Shown one piece after another: positions 24,610-38,263 of a stretch of 64,000 nucleotides of DNA. How positions within the stretch are numbered: position 1 is the stretch's first letter; every line of letters starts with the position of its first letter. Source of the stretch: an uncultured Prevotella sp. (GTDB lineage Bacteria > Bacteroidota > Bacteroidia > Bacteroidales > Bacteroidaceae); NCBI GenBank assembly GCA_902800365.1, contig CADCEF010000001.1, forward strand, positions 124,001-188,000, in the 5' to 3' direction. The translations under genes and the position numbers were made by a program. The notes under the pieces are model-generated. The model searched no databases. It was not told the origin of the DNA and saw only the letters and a list, made by a program, of their open reading frames with translations.

Positions 24610-24644
24610 AAAAAAAATGACCTTAAGGTTTTCTCAAGGTCATT
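24610..24644 (-). terminator. Terminator of the marR-4Fe4S unit
   Basis: The 9-bp stem of AATGACCTT (24616-24624) and AAGGTCATT (24636-24644) is followed on the minus strand by a long T run. It overlaps the last codons of the 4Fe-4S protein gene. Confidence 0.8.
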
Positions 24645-25309
24645 ATCTTCGTAGGACATGCTAACGTGCATTTTCCGCATTTTATGCAATCCGGATGCAT
24701 GTAGCCTGCTTCTTGTCCTCGACTGTCGTACGGCGTAAGCTGCATAGGACATACGCGTGCGCAGCTCTTACACTTCATCTGGCATGCACTCGACACATGA
24801 ATGTTAGTAAAGCCACTTGGCACTGGGGCAGTCTTAGGTGCCACCCAGCGACTTATTGTTCCCATGGGGCAGAACGAACACCATGTGCGCGGTGCATAGA
24901 TAAAACTCAGCACTACACCAACCACAGTAGTCATTACAATAATACGCCAGAATACCCTACCTACATCAGACCAGCTATCAACGAAAGCCAACTGAATGCC
25001 AAACATGCTGAATATGAACAGCACCATGAACAGGCGGAATCCGAATGTACGTACAAACTCAGGGATTGGACGGTGGGGCGAATACTTCGACAGCAGTCTG
25101 TCGTACATATTGCCACGCGGACATACATTCCCGCACCACCAGCGTCCCTTTTTGATACTTGTAACCACCGGACCAATCATACATATCAATGCCAGCAATC
25201 CTATAATAGGATAGAACCAACCAACAATGATATAGGCAATGATGATCCAGTAAAGGGGCAAGCCCTTGGTTGCAAAGTGCCTATGAAATCGTTTTTGTGT
25301 CATTTGCAT
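24623..25309 (-). CDS. Membrane-bound 4Fe-4S ferredoxin-type protein (NapH/NosR-like)
   Basis: 228 residues. Transmembrane helices lie at about 20-50, 91-110 and 122-139. Cysteine motifs: CGNVCP at 59-64 and CSFCP at 144-148, typical of the NapH/NosR/CcoG membrane family, then two ferredoxin clusters, C176-C180-C183-C187 and C208-C211-C214-C218. Such proteins pass electrons from the quinone pool or inner membrane to periplasmic or cytoplasmic acceptors. It starts 5 nt after marR on the same strand and shares its peroxide-type promoter, so a redox-repair or detoxification role is likely. No reductase partner is adjacent. Confidence 0.87.
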   Translation of the reverse strand: MQMTQKRFHRHFATKGLPLYWIIIAYIIVGWFYPIIGLLALICMIGPVVTSIKKGRWWCGNVCPRGNMYDRLLSKYSPHRPIPEFVRTFGFRLFMVLFIFSMFGIQLAFVDSWSDVGRVFWRIIVMTTVVGVVLSFIYAPRTWCSFCPMGTISRWVAPKTAPVPSGFTNIHVSSACQMKCKSCARVCPMQLTPYDSRGQEAGYMHPDCIKCGKCTLACPTKIMTLRKP

Positions 25310-25314
25310 AATTA

Positions 25315-25758
25315 TTATTTTTTTATTAATGTGTTGATTATCGTATCTAACTCGCCTGCAAACTTAACATAGTCATCAAGTTTGAACGGACAGGAACTTA
25401 GCTCCTTACCCATGCCTGCAGGTATTATTGAATAAGCCTCTTCCTCCATCGCCTTACCCTTTTCTGTAAGCGATACTATCTGCTGACGCTTGTCTTCCTT
25501 GCCGCGCTTGCGTACCACTATACCCTGCTTCTCCATTCGTTGCAGAAGCGGTGTCACCGTGTTTGTTTCCAGCACCAGTCGGTGGGCAATATCGTTCACC
25601 GGCTGTGCATCCTGCTCCCACAGCACCATAAGCACCAGATACTGAGGATAGGTTATACCCAACTGGTTCAGCAATGGTGTGTAAGCCTGCTGAATGAGTC
25701 GCGCTGCCGTGTACAAACGGAAGCATATCTGATTGTCTAATCGCAATTCTTCGTGCAT
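25315..25758 (-). CDS. MarR-family regulator of the OhrR (organic peroxide sensor) type
   Basis: 147 residues. The N-terminal segment LDNQICFRLYTAARLI matches the OhrR redox motif, with reactive C12. The winged helix is ITYPQYLVLMVLWEQDAQPVNDIAHRLVLETNTVTPLLQRMEKQGIV, followed by the wing RKRGKEDKRQQIVSLTEKG. OhrR proteins repress until the Cys is oxidised by organic hydroperoxide or HOCl. A second Cys (in LSSCPF) could make this a two-Cys sensor. It heads an operon with the 4Fe-4S protein. Its promoter carries two palindromic blocks that recur in the glutathione peroxidase promoter 2 kb away, consistent with autoregulation and control of the peroxidase. Confidence 0.9.
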   Translation of the reverse strand: MHEELRLDNQICFRLYTAARLIQQAYTPLLNQLGITYPQYLVLMVLWEQDAQPVNDIAHRLVLETNTVTPLLQRMEKQGIVVRKRGKEDKRQQIVSLTEKGKAMEEEAYSIIPAGMGKELSSCPFKLDDYVKFAGELDTIINTLIKK

Positions 25759-25769
25759 AATCGTATCGT

Positions 25770-25827
25770 TTATATCGTTTGCGATGCAAAGGTAATAAGA
25801 ATATTTTATATCGCAAGCGATTTATAC
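25770..25827 (-). promoter_or_regulatory. marR promoter with two OhrR-type operators
   Basis: On the minus strand the order is operator 1 (core ATCGCTTGCGAT, 25821-25810), -7 element TACCTTTG (25793-25786) and operator 2 (ATCGCAAACGAT, 25784-25773). The -33 TTG (25816-25814) sits in the centre of operator 1, 20 nt from the -7. Blocks 25805-25827 and 25770-25794 are identical over 23 and 25 bp to blocks in front of the glutathione peroxidase gene. Confidence 0.85.
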
Positions 25828-25843
25828 GAAAAATTATGCTTGT

Positions 25844-26605
25844 TTAACTATTCACTCCATGACCGAACAAAGCGAAATCACCTTTAAGTGGGTCATCAGG
25901 GAATATGGTTGCAAGGACAGCCGACAGTTTGCGTGCAGCCGTCATCGACGCGGTCTTGCTGGTTATCAGGCCCAATCGCTCTGACTGCTGCAGCACGTGT
26001 GTATCAAGCGGAATTATCAGTGAGCGGCGATCGATAAAGTCAGCCCACAAGCCGAGGTCTACAGGTGAGTTGGTTCGCACCATCCAACGCAGGAACATAC
26101 ATACTCGCTTACAAGCCGATGTAGTGTCTTTGGGAATAATCACACTAATGCCGCGACTCCCAAAATATCGGCAAATGGCATCAACGGCACCTAATGTATC
26201 GTTAGCCTTGCTACGCACATAGTCGCCCAGCGTGTCATATTCATTAAGCAGTTGCTGATAGGTAGACAGGAAACGATACATAGTGTCACACGTGTACAAG
26301 CGATAAAAGCAGCTCTTGTCACCCTGATGCAGGTGGTCGGCATATCTACCCTCTCTAACCCAGCCATCTACATCACCCTGAGCCCAATCAAGCATCAACT
26401 GTATCTTCTTCATGAACTGCTGGCGACTGCCATAGCTCAGACTGGCCGCTATAAAAGCCATTGCCTCCTGATTTTTGGCACCACTAACCTGATGCATAAA
26501 CCACGAGGGATCGCCGTTAATGAAATCAGCAGTCTCGTACTTCTCTGCATACTGTTTCAGAAGCTCGCGCGTACTTATATTAATAGTAATATCAGCCATC
26601 ATCAT
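25844..26605 (-). CDS. TIGR02757 (DUF2400) family protein
   Basis: 253 residues. It shows the family segments ADFINGDPSWFMHQ, EAMAFIAASLSYGSRQQFMKKI, CKRVCMFLRWMVRTNSPVDLGLW, the LIIPLDTHV motif and the terminal FALFGHGVNS. The fold is helical and related to HhH-GPD DNA glycosylases, but no activity has been assigned to the family to my knowledge. There are three consecutive ATG codons at the start. It is a single gene with a -7 element at 26626-26619, divergent from the STAS-kinase gene. It lies between the marR operon and the peroxidase gene but does not carry their operator. Confidence 0.85.
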   Translation of the reverse strand: MMMADITINISTRELLKQYAEKYETADFINGDPSWFMHQVSGAKNQEAMAFIAASLSYGSRQQFMKKIQLMLDWAQGDVDGWVREGRYADHLHQGDKSCFYRLYTCDTMYRFLSTYQQLLNEYDTLGDYVRSKANDTLGAVDAICRYFGSRGISVIIPKDTTSACKRVCMFLRWMVRTNSPVDLGLWADFIDRRSLIIPLDTHVLQQSERLGLITSKTASMTAARKLSAVLATIFPDDPLKGDFALFGHGVNS

Positions 26606-26618
26606 CCTATTTTAGTGG

Positions 26619-26626
26619 CAAAGATA
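26619..26626 (-). promoter_or_regulatory. -7 element of the TIGR02757 gene
   Basis: TATCTTTG on the minus strand, 14 nt before the first ATG. Confidence 0.5.
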
Positions 26627-26668
26627 TAAAAAAATCCACATTTGTACAACACTATTCAAAAATAATCG

Positions 26669-26676
26669 TATATTTG
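26669..26676 (+). promoter_or_regulatory. -7 element of the STAS-kinase gene
   Basis: TATATTTG, 18 nt before the ATG. The nearest TTTG (26641-26644) is 24 nt upstream, longer than usual. Confidence 0.45.
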
Positions 26677-26694
26677 CAACAAAAACTATAGCTT

Positions 26695-27888
26695 ATGACA
26701 ATCCAATTTACTAACAACAACGGAGATGCCACGATTACTTTATGTGGAAGACTAGACACATCGGTATCAACCGAGATAAAATCTGAAATAGATAAGAATC
26801 TGGCAACCGCAGGAAACATCAACAGTCTTACAATGGATGCCGAGGGATTGGAGTATATCTCAAGTTCTGGTCTGAGAATTCTGCTTGTTTTGGCAAAGAG
26901 TTATAAGAACTTCAAAGTTATAAATGTTAATCCCGATGTTTATGACGTGCTCAACATGACAGGATTTAGCAAGATCATTAAGGTAGAGCGCGCCCTGCGA
27001 CAGCTTAGCATCGACGGATGTGAGCAGATAGGTGTAGGCGGTGTGGGCACAGTCTACAGGCTTGATGGCGATACTATCATAAAAGTGTTCAGAGAAGGTA
27101 CGACAATTGATGAGGTCCGTAAAGAAATCACCATGTCGAAGGAGGCCTTTGTTATGGGCACGCCAACAGCTATATCGTTCGATATAGTAAAGGTAGGCTC
27201 GCAGTACGGATTAGTATACGAGTTGCTGAATGCCGAGACACTTAGTTCCTGCATCAAGCGCGCTCCAGAGCGTATCGAAGAGTTTGCTCGACAGTATGCC
27301 AACCTCTTCCGCCAACTGCATTCCATCGAGGTGCCTGCCGACAGCAATGTGTCTGATGCCATCGAACACGAACGCCAGCAGATTCTGCATATACGCCGAT
27401 ATTTTCCACAAGAGAGCATCGACCTACTGCTTCAGATTCTTGATGCCATACCTACAAGTAACCGTCTGTTGCATCTCGACCTACAGGTTAAGAACACTAT
27501 GATGCAGGGCGACGAGCTTATGCTTATCGACATGGGCGAAATGGGCTATGGACACCCAGTGCTCGACCTTGGTCACGCCTATTCAGCCATGGTATTGTTA
27601 ATAGGTGATTACGACAAGACTATTGGTATCCCTCGCGAACTGGGCAACAAGGTATGGGATCTCGCCATCAATTATTACTTCGAAGGACTACCTGCCGATG
27701 TGATAGAACAACGCAAAGCACAGATTGATGTTGTAGCCCGCATCCGAAACTTTAGCTGGCTTGCACTTAGCGACTCGTTCCCAGAGAGTGTGATAAAGCA
27801 GTGTCAGGAACTCTTCGACCAGCGTATAACTGCCCGCCGAGACTATATTCTTGACGTATGTAAGACATTTAAGGACTGGACTTTATAA
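26695..27888 (+). CDS. STAS domain fused to an aminoglycoside-phosphotransferase-like kinase (TIGR02172-like)
   Basis: 397 residues in two parts. Residues 1-100 are an anti-sigma-factor-antagonist STAS domain: ATITLCGRLDTSVSTEI, then LEYISSSGLRILL, where S56-S58 include the usual phosphorylatable Ser. Residues about 110-390 are a small-molecule-kinase fold with a glycine-rich loop IGVGGVGTVYR (112-122), Lys at K130, catalytic loop LHLDLQVKN at about 260-268 (HxD...N) and a metal Asp in LIDMGEMGYGHP at about 277. No sigma factor, anti-sigma or PP2C gene is next to it. The combination suggests that the kinase or its target responds to partner-switching phosphorylation; the substrate is unknown. 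No signal peptide, so cytoplasmic. Confidence 0.85.
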   Translation: MTIQFTNNNGDATITLCGRLDTSVSTEIKSEIDKNLATAGNINSLTMDAEGLEYISSSGLRILLVLAKSYKNFKVINVNPDVYDVLNMTGFSKIIKVERALRQLSIDGCEQIGVGGVGTVYRLDGDTIIKVFREGTTIDEVRKEITMSKEAFVMGTPTAISFDIVKVGSQYGLVYELLNAETLSSCIKRAPERIEEFARQYANLFRQLHSIEVPADSNVSDAIEHERQQILHIRRYFPQESIDLLLQILDAIPTSNRLLHLDLQVKNTMMQGDELMLIDMGEMGYGHPVLDLGHAYSAMVLLIGDYDKTIGIPRELGNKVWDLAINYYFEGLPADVIEQRKAQIDVVARIRNFSWLALSDSFPESVIKQCQELFDQRITARRDYILDVCKTFKDWTL

Positions 27889-27933
27889 CTAGTATGTCGT
27901 ACGCGATGTATTGTTAAACTAACTTAATATTTA

Positions 27934-27990
27934 GTATAAATCGCTTGCGATATAAATTATTATCCTTACCTTTGCATCGCAAACGATATA
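27934..27990 (+). promoter_or_regulatory. Glutathione peroxidase promoter with two OhrR-type operators
   Basis: Operator 1 core ATCGCTTGCGAT is at 27940-27951, -7 element TACCTTTG at 27967-27974 and operator 2 ATCGCAAACGAT at 27976-27987. The -33 TTG (27945-27947) is in the middle of operator 1. The arrangement copies the marR promoter, so the OhrR-like protein should block both -33 and start-site regions. Confidence 0.85.
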
Positions 27991-28088
27991 TTTAGAGTCC
28001 CTTGATCGCTCGGCCTTTGGACGCTTGCTACCGGAGGGACGCAAGAAGGGACGGCTATAATGCAGGGATTAATTAAAATAAAAAAAAT
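27991..28088 (+). promoter_or_regulatory. Structured 5' leader of the glutathione peroxidase mRNA
   Basis: The leader of about 100 nt contains nested inverted repeats: GTCCCTT (27997-28003) with AAGGGAC (28046-28052), and CTTGC (28024-28028) with GCAAG (28041-28045). Its GC content is much higher than the flanking promoter and the AT-rich ribosome-binding area. No known riboswitch was recognised. Confidence 0.4.
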
Positions 28089-28634
28089 ATGGAAAAGATT
28101 TATGATTTCAAGGCTTTCACAAGCAGAGGAAAAGAGTTAGATTTCTCAGAGTTCAAGGGTAAGGTATTGCTGATTGTAAACACAGCCAGCAAGTGCGGAT
28201 TCACCCCCCAGTTTGCAGGACTGGAGGAGCTTAACCAGAAGTACAAGGATAAGGGTCTGGTTATCATTGGTTTCCCTTGCAATCAGTTCAAGGAGCAGGA
28301 TCCAGGTAACGACAGTCAGATTGAGGAGTTCTGCCAGCTTAACTACGGCGTTACATTCCAGATAATGCGCAAGACCGACGTTAACGGCGCTGCAGCAGAG
28401 CCTATCTTCGAGTATCTTAAGGCTCAGGCACCTACTGAGGAGTATAACGGACTTAAAGCCAAGGCTGCCAAAACCCTGTTCAAAGCTATCAGCAAGAGCG
28501 TAGAGAAGGACAGCGACATAAAGTGGAACTTCACCAAGTTTCTTATCTCAAAGGATGGCGACACTATCAAGCGCTACGCCCCCACCACCGAGCCAAAAGA
28601 CTTTGAAAAGGACATTGAAGCTATGCTGGCATAA
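28089..28634 (+). CDS. Glutathione peroxidase family (thioredoxin-type) peroxidase
   Basis: 181 residues. Peroxidatic C36 in NTASKCGFTPQ, then FPCNQF (62-67, with Q66) and WNFTKF (146-151) complete the catalytic tetrad. C82 in EEFCQLNYGVTF is placed like the resolving Cys of Cys-type GPx enzymes, which use thioredoxin rather than glutathione. No signal peptide, so cytoplasmic. It reduces H2O2 or organic hydroperoxides. Its promoter carries the same double operator as the OhrR-like regulator gene, so induction by peroxide is expected. It converges on the GH2 gene with an 8-nt gap and no obvious terminator. Confidence 0.94.
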   Translation: MEKIYDFKAFTSRGKELDFSEFKGKVLLIVNTASKCGFTPQFAGLEELNQKYKDKGLVIIGFPCNQFKEQDPGNDSQIEEFCQLNYGVTFQIMRKTDVNGAAAEPIFEYLKAQAPTEEYNGLKAKAAKTLFKAISKSVEKDSDIKWNFTKFLISKDGDTIKRYAPTTEPKDFEKDIEAMLA

Positions 28635-28642
28635 TAAAACTA

Positions 28643-31183
28643 TCAGTAAGGGCTGATATTGTTCAGCTCTCCAATTTTGCCTTCCACAACATCTGTAGTC
28701 ATCAGTTTTCGGAAATCTTCCAGACTGATGCTTGTTGTGGGGGAAAAATCGTTTGAGGTCATATACTCCAACACACTACGATAGAACTGGCGGCCCTCAG
28801 GATAAGCCGAGGCTGTATCCAGATCGGCCATACATACCAGAAGTTTTCCTTTGCCAACAGCAAACTCAAACACCAATCCCAACTTGTGGTTACGCTCTAT
28901 GTTATCTATTACCTGCACAATAGGGCGATAGTCCTTACCTGTATTGTCGAGAATAAACGGGTGACTGGCTTTGATTATTGGGAACCATTGCCAGTTGGTG
29001 TGCATCTCGGTGGGGAAACTATTGAATATAGGATGCCTTGGATCAGTCAGGATTCCAAGTGTTCCAGGCGATACCATCTTCTTATTATTCTCCGATATGG
29101 TTTTAAACATTCGATAGTTCCAGTAGTCAGTCTGGAACAGTCCACCAACGGTAAGTTTCGATGAGTCGGGCATCAGCAGCACGCTCTTACCATTCTCAAG
29201 TTGCTGGGCAATCCTGTCGGTCAGCTCGTTGGTAACAATCACCTTCTGTTCTAACTTGCTAAGATCTAGGCCAAAGGGATACACCCACAGGTTGTAGCTA
29301 TTGCGGTAGTCGGTACCTTCTACCTGTAGCACCAGTTTCAGCTGTGTTGCCTTATTATAATCGCTGAGGTCAACATCAAGCGCACCAACGTTTATCAGCC
29401 CTTCACCCTGAGGAAGCGTTATTATGCCCTGCTTACCATCGAGATTCCACGACAGCGTCTTTCCTTTCAGCGATGTTCCGCTGTAGTTAGCCACCTGTAT
29501 AATGGCATGCAGGCCCTCTTTATTGGTGAAGCAGAACTTTGGAGCAATGAGCAGTGGCACCACCTCACTGCACCATCCACGCCACTCACGCTCTGTGCAT
29601 AGTCCCTTGCTCTGCATAAAGGCATCGAGTATGCCTACATAGGCAGAACCCTGACCAGGATAATCCTGCAGGTCAAGCAGCTGGAAACCAGCCATATTAT
29701 GTGTGCGCAGGTCCATTTCCATATCCTGTTTGTATAGCTGTAGCGCCCAGAGACCACTGGCTTTATGGAAATCACTAGCCTGATCCAGCATGCCAACCTT
29801 TTCAAGACGCGAACGGAACACCTCTAAGTTATAAGGATATAGCACGCCTGTGTATTTACTTATTTCATTGTAGTCGGGATAAATCTGGAACTGCCCCGTC
29901 TCGTGCGATATGATAGGCACATTCGTCATACCGCACCCCTCAGCAAAGTTCATCTGCGTGTTGGGATAGTAGTGGTTTATCATTCCACCGTCGGCAGCAT
30001 CGGCAAATGAGAACGAGCCACGAGTGTGGGTATTGTAGCTACCCCACCCCTCGCCACCAACGCGACAAGTGGTGAAATAGTCCATTCCAGGCTTTACGCC
30101 CTGATATCCCAGATAATAGTTACTGCCAAAGGTGTAAACCTTGTCAGGTGCCAACTTACGGAAATAGGCTATAAACTCAGCCATCTTATCAATGCTGCCC
30201 CACAGCTCATTACCCAAAGCAAACATGCGGAACGAAGGATGGTGACCATACCAACGGATAATGTTCTCGCCCTCTTTATGCAGAAATGTCATTAGCAGCG
30301 AGTCTTTATCGTCGAAGCTACCCCAGAAAGGTAGTTCCGGCTGCAGTATGATGCCTAATTCGTCAGCAGCTACGAAGGCGGCCTCAGGCGGGCACCACGA
30401 ATGGAATCGCACGTGGTTGATGCCATAGTCGGCACATCGGCCTAAGTAATCCTTCCACGACTTCACATCCATAGCCACATGGCCTGTAAGGGGCCACACA
30501 CAGGCATCGTGTTTGCCTCGCAGAAAAATCACATGCCCATTGGCAAAGAAATGCTGGCCCTTGATGTGGAAATTGCGGAAGTTAGGATGAACCGTTTTTG
30601 GCGCTACAGCCGTCAGCGGCTGTTGGGTGGTGAGATATATCTCGCCTATTATACCATTCCAGTTGGTCTGCGTATCCTCGGTATAGGCATGACTGCTGGC
30701 ATACAGCTGTTCTGGCACGCCACTGCCATTATCAACCATGACCGACAGCACATGTCGGCCAGGGCGCAGTTTTGTTCCAATCTTAAACACCTGTGGCGTT
30801 GAGATATCGTTACTACTGCCTATGAGCTTGCCATCCACATACACCTCCGATGGTTTGCTACGCTCCATAAACAGATAGACATTCTGCCCTTTCCATGCAG
30901 CAGGTATCTCCACCTCGTGCTGATACCAGGCACGTCCCTTGTATGAGTAACGACGTGTAAGATGCGTGGTCTCATCACACTTGTCGGCTATATCACCTTT
31001 CTTGTTTGTATCCGTTGTTCCTGGCAGTTCTATCGTCTCTGTCAGCACATCGTCAGGCTTCACCGTATGTTGGCGGTCAAAGGCAAACTTCCATGTGCCA
31101 CTAAGGTCAATACGTTTATTCTGACCATTCGCAACGCCTACCAACAGTAGCCATGCGATAAGAAAAGCTATAAGTTTCTTCAT
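28643..31183 (-). CDS. Glycoside hydrolase family 2 enzyme with C-terminal amidotransferase-like domain
   Basis: 846 residues from ATG 31183 (signal peptide MKKLIAFLIAWLLLVGVANG-Q); the longer frame adds 41 non-coding-looking residues overlapping the previous gene. GH2 sugar-binding and sandwich domains (about 22-200) are followed by a TIM barrel with acid/base E326 in LGNELWG and a nucleophile-position Glu E428 in SHETGQ. Residues about 650-846 look like a glutaminase-like flavodoxin fold (LLMPDSSKLTVGG, FAVGKGKLLVCMADLD). This resembles the unassigned beta-glucuronidase/mannosidase-like GH2 group rather than LacZ; the linkage is not predictable. It is the last gene of the GH29-GH2-GH2-GH2 transcript, 10 nt after the LacZ-like gene. 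Confidence 0.85.
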   Translation of the reverse strand: MKKLIAFLIAWLLLVGVANGQNKRIDLSGTWKFAFDRQHTVKPDDVLTETIELPGTTDTNKKGDIADKCDETTHLTRRYSYKGRAWYQHEVEIPAAWKGQNVYLFMERSKPSEVYVDGKLIGSSNDISTPQVFKIGTKLRPGRHVLSVMVDNGSGVPEQLYASSHAYTEDTQTNWNGIIGEIYLTTQQPLTAVAPKTVHPNFRNFHIKGQHFFANGHVIFLRGKHDACVWPLTGHVAMDVKSWKDYLGRCADYGINHVRFHSWCPPEAAFVAADELGIILQPELPFWGSFDDKDSLLMTFLHKEGENIIRWYGHHPSFRMFALGNELWGSIDKMAEFIAYFRKLAPDKVYTFGSNYYLGYQGVKPGMDYFTTCRVGGEGWGSYNTHTRGSFSFADAADGGMINHYYPNTQMNFAEGCGMTNVPIISHETGQFQIYPDYNEISKYTGVLYPYNLEVFRSRLEKVGMLDQASDFHKASGLWALQLYKQDMEMDLRTHNMAGFQLLDLQDYPGQGSAYVGILDAFMQSKGLCTEREWRGWCSEVVPLLIAPKFCFTNKEGLHAIIQVANYSGTSLKGKTLSWNLDGKQGIITLPQGEGLINVGALDVDLSDYNKATQLKLVLQVEGTDYRNSYNLWVYPFGLDLSKLEQKVIVTNELTDRIAQQLENGKSVLLMPDSSKLTVGGLFQTDYWNYRMFKTISENNKKMVSPGTLGILTDPRHPIFNSFPTEMHTNWQWFPIIKASHPFILDNTGKDYRPIVQVIDNIERNHKLGLVFEFAVGKGKLLVCMADLDTASAYPEGRQFYRSVLEYMTSNDFSPTTSISLEDFRKLMTTDVVEGKIGELNNISPY

Positions 31184-31193
31184 ATTTACCTGC

Positions 31194-36430
<5,237 letters not shown>

Positions 36431-36447
36431 ATTGGAGAATAATGTTG

Positions 36448-38190
36448 TTAATGAATTTCTAAGTCGCTGTATCCCATACGTTTTCCTTCTGCCAGGCGGT
36501 CGGCTTCGAAGCGAAGAACACGCACTTTGGCTTCAGGAAACTTGATGGTTTGCCAAATGGGGTTGTTTACTATGTTTGAGAACTCGCCTGTGGCAAGCTT
36601 TTCCCATTTATTCCAATCTGTCGATCCCCATAATGTGTAATGGGTGATAATGCCATCCTTTCCTTCCTGCGGTGGCAGGTAACGGAAAGTTGATATGGTC
36701 TGCTCTGCATCCCAGTCGATGAACATCTGCATTGATGAACCAAAGAATATATGCAGGGCCGACGATTTCTTCTCTCCGCTATTAGGGATGTCGGCAGTAA
36801 GTTCGGGGGCGAGGTAAACGCCTATCTTTTTTATTATTGGTTCCTGTTTATAGCTATTGATGGTAAAACGCAGTTTTGTGGCTTTTACCGTAGGGAAACA
36901 TATGATACGACGGTGACCGATGGTGGTAAGTCCGTCGCCATCCTCAACCAGTTCATCTTTTAGCGGCTGCCATTTGCCATCAACCAGAGCCTCAAGTGAG
37001 AACTTGCGCACACGCTGCCCCTTGGCGATATCTTCTTCAACAAGAAAGCGGTTGAAAGCTGTAGGACGTTTAAAATCGATAGTAAAGACATCGCCCTTAT
37101 GTGTGATCTTTGCCTTGTCAGCAAGGTTATCTTTGAACACCTCGTCAATCATCTGCTTGAAGGCAATGCCACGCAGGCTGTCGTTAGGATGTATGCGACC
37201 ATTTGGCGCTATGGGGAAATTGAGTAGCAACGTAGAGTTGCGACCTACCGACTTATAATAGGTGTCCATAAGTTTCGACAGACTCTTTACATGCTCATTC
37301 TCTGCATCATGATAGAACCAACCCGGACGGATACTGGTATTTGTCTCGCCTGGGCACCACACATTACCATCCTCCACACCATAGTGCAACATCTGATAAG
37401 GTACGTCGCCATCGCGGTATAGCAGACTCCAGTTGGTTTCGCCCACATTACCTGCCTCGGTACCCACCCAGCGCAGGTCGCCACGGTCGCTACCATCGTT
37501 CCAGATAAGGCATTTGGGTTGCAACTGGCGAATCATCTTATACGTCTCAGGCCACTCATAATAGGTGGTACGGTCAATCTTGCGAGTCTCGTTGGCACCG
37601 CCATACCATCCGTCGCCACCATTGGCACCATCAAACCACACCTCGAAGATATCGCCATAGTTTGTGAGCAACTCGCGCAGTTGGTTACGAAAATACTCTA
37701 CGTAAGCAGGCCGTCCGTATTCTGGATGATTGCGATCCCAGGGCGATAGATACACTGCAAACTCCAGCCCTTCTTCACGACAAGCATCGGCAAGTTCGCG
37801 CACCACATCGCCCTTGCCATCCTTCCATGGCGAGTTCTTCACGCTATACTCTGTATACTTAGATGGCCACATGCAGAAACCGCAGTGATGCTTAGCTGTA
37901 AAAATGATGCCACGCATGCCAGCCTGTTTGCAAACACGCGCCCACTGCCTACAGTCAAGTTGCGAAGGGTTGAAAAGCTTTGGATCCTCATTGCCAAAGC
38001 CCCATTCCTGGTCGGTATATGTATTAAGCGAGTAGTGAATAAAAGCATACATCTCCATATTCTGCCAGCGCAACTGGTTGGCAGAAGGAACAGGTCCGCA
38101 GGGTGATGAACTATGAGCTTGACCATATACCTGTATGGCCAGCATTGCCATCAGCATCACGATTGTTATTTTTGTTTTAATGATTATCAT
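36448..38190 (-). CDS. GH29 alpha-L-fucosidase with C-terminal F5/8 type C-like domain
   Basis: 580 residues with a signal peptide (about 1-24). The TIM barrel begins with RWQNMEMYAFIHYSLNTYTDQEWGFGNEDP; FTAKHHCGFCMWPSKYT is the fucose-binding HH motif, and nucleophile D187 lies in VWFDGANGG. The general acid of GH29 is not conserved in sequence and could not be fixed here. The C-terminal 220 residues contain a beta-sandwich with discoidin-like character (FRYLPPQEGKDGIITHYTLWGSTDWNKWEKLATGEF). It removes alpha-L-fucose, and the mutarotase at 52770 would fit downstream fucose metabolism. It heads its own transcript after the GH5 terminator. Confidence 0.92.
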   Translation of the reverse strand: MIIIKTKITIVMLMAMLAIQVYGQAHSSSPCGPVPSANQLRWQNMEMYAFIHYSLNTYTDQEWGFGNEDPKLFNPSQLDCRQWARVCKQAGMRGIIFTAKHHCGFCMWPSKYTEYSVKNSPWKDGKGDVVRELADACREEGLEFAVYLSPWDRNHPEYGRPAYVEYFRNQLRELLTNYGDIFEVWFDGANGGDGWYGGANETRKIDRTTYYEWPETYKMIRQLQPKCLIWNDGSDRGDLRWVGTEAGNVGETNWSLLYRDGDVPYQMLHYGVEDGNVWCPGETNTSIRPGWFYHDAENEHVKSLSKLMDTYYKSVGRNSTLLLNFPIAPNGRIHPNDSLRGIAFKQMIDEVFKDNLADKAKITHKGDVFTIDFKRPTAFNRFLVEEDIAKGQRVRKFSLEALVDGKWQPLKDELVEDGDGLTTIGHRRIICFPTVKATKLRFTINSYKQEPIIKKIGVYLAPELTADIPNSGEKKSSALHIFFGSSMQMFIDWDAEQTISTFRYLPPQEGKDGIITHYTLWGSTDWNKWEKLATGEFSNIVNNPIWQTIKFPEAKVRVLRFEADRLAEGKRMGYSDLEIH

Positions 38191-38206
38191 ATTGGTAAAT
38201 TCAGTG

Positions 38207-38214
38207 CAAAGTAA
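38207..38214 (-). promoter_or_regulatory. Weak -7 element before the GH29 gene
   Basis: TTACTTTG on the minus strand differs from TAnnTTTG by one position, 17 nt before the ATG. Together with the terminator to its right it suggests that the GH29-GH2 cluster can be transcribed separately. Confidence 0.35.
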
Positions 38215-38263
38215 ATAAAAAAAATAATAACTTCCAAGTTTCTTCAGTATTTTTTCTCATTTG

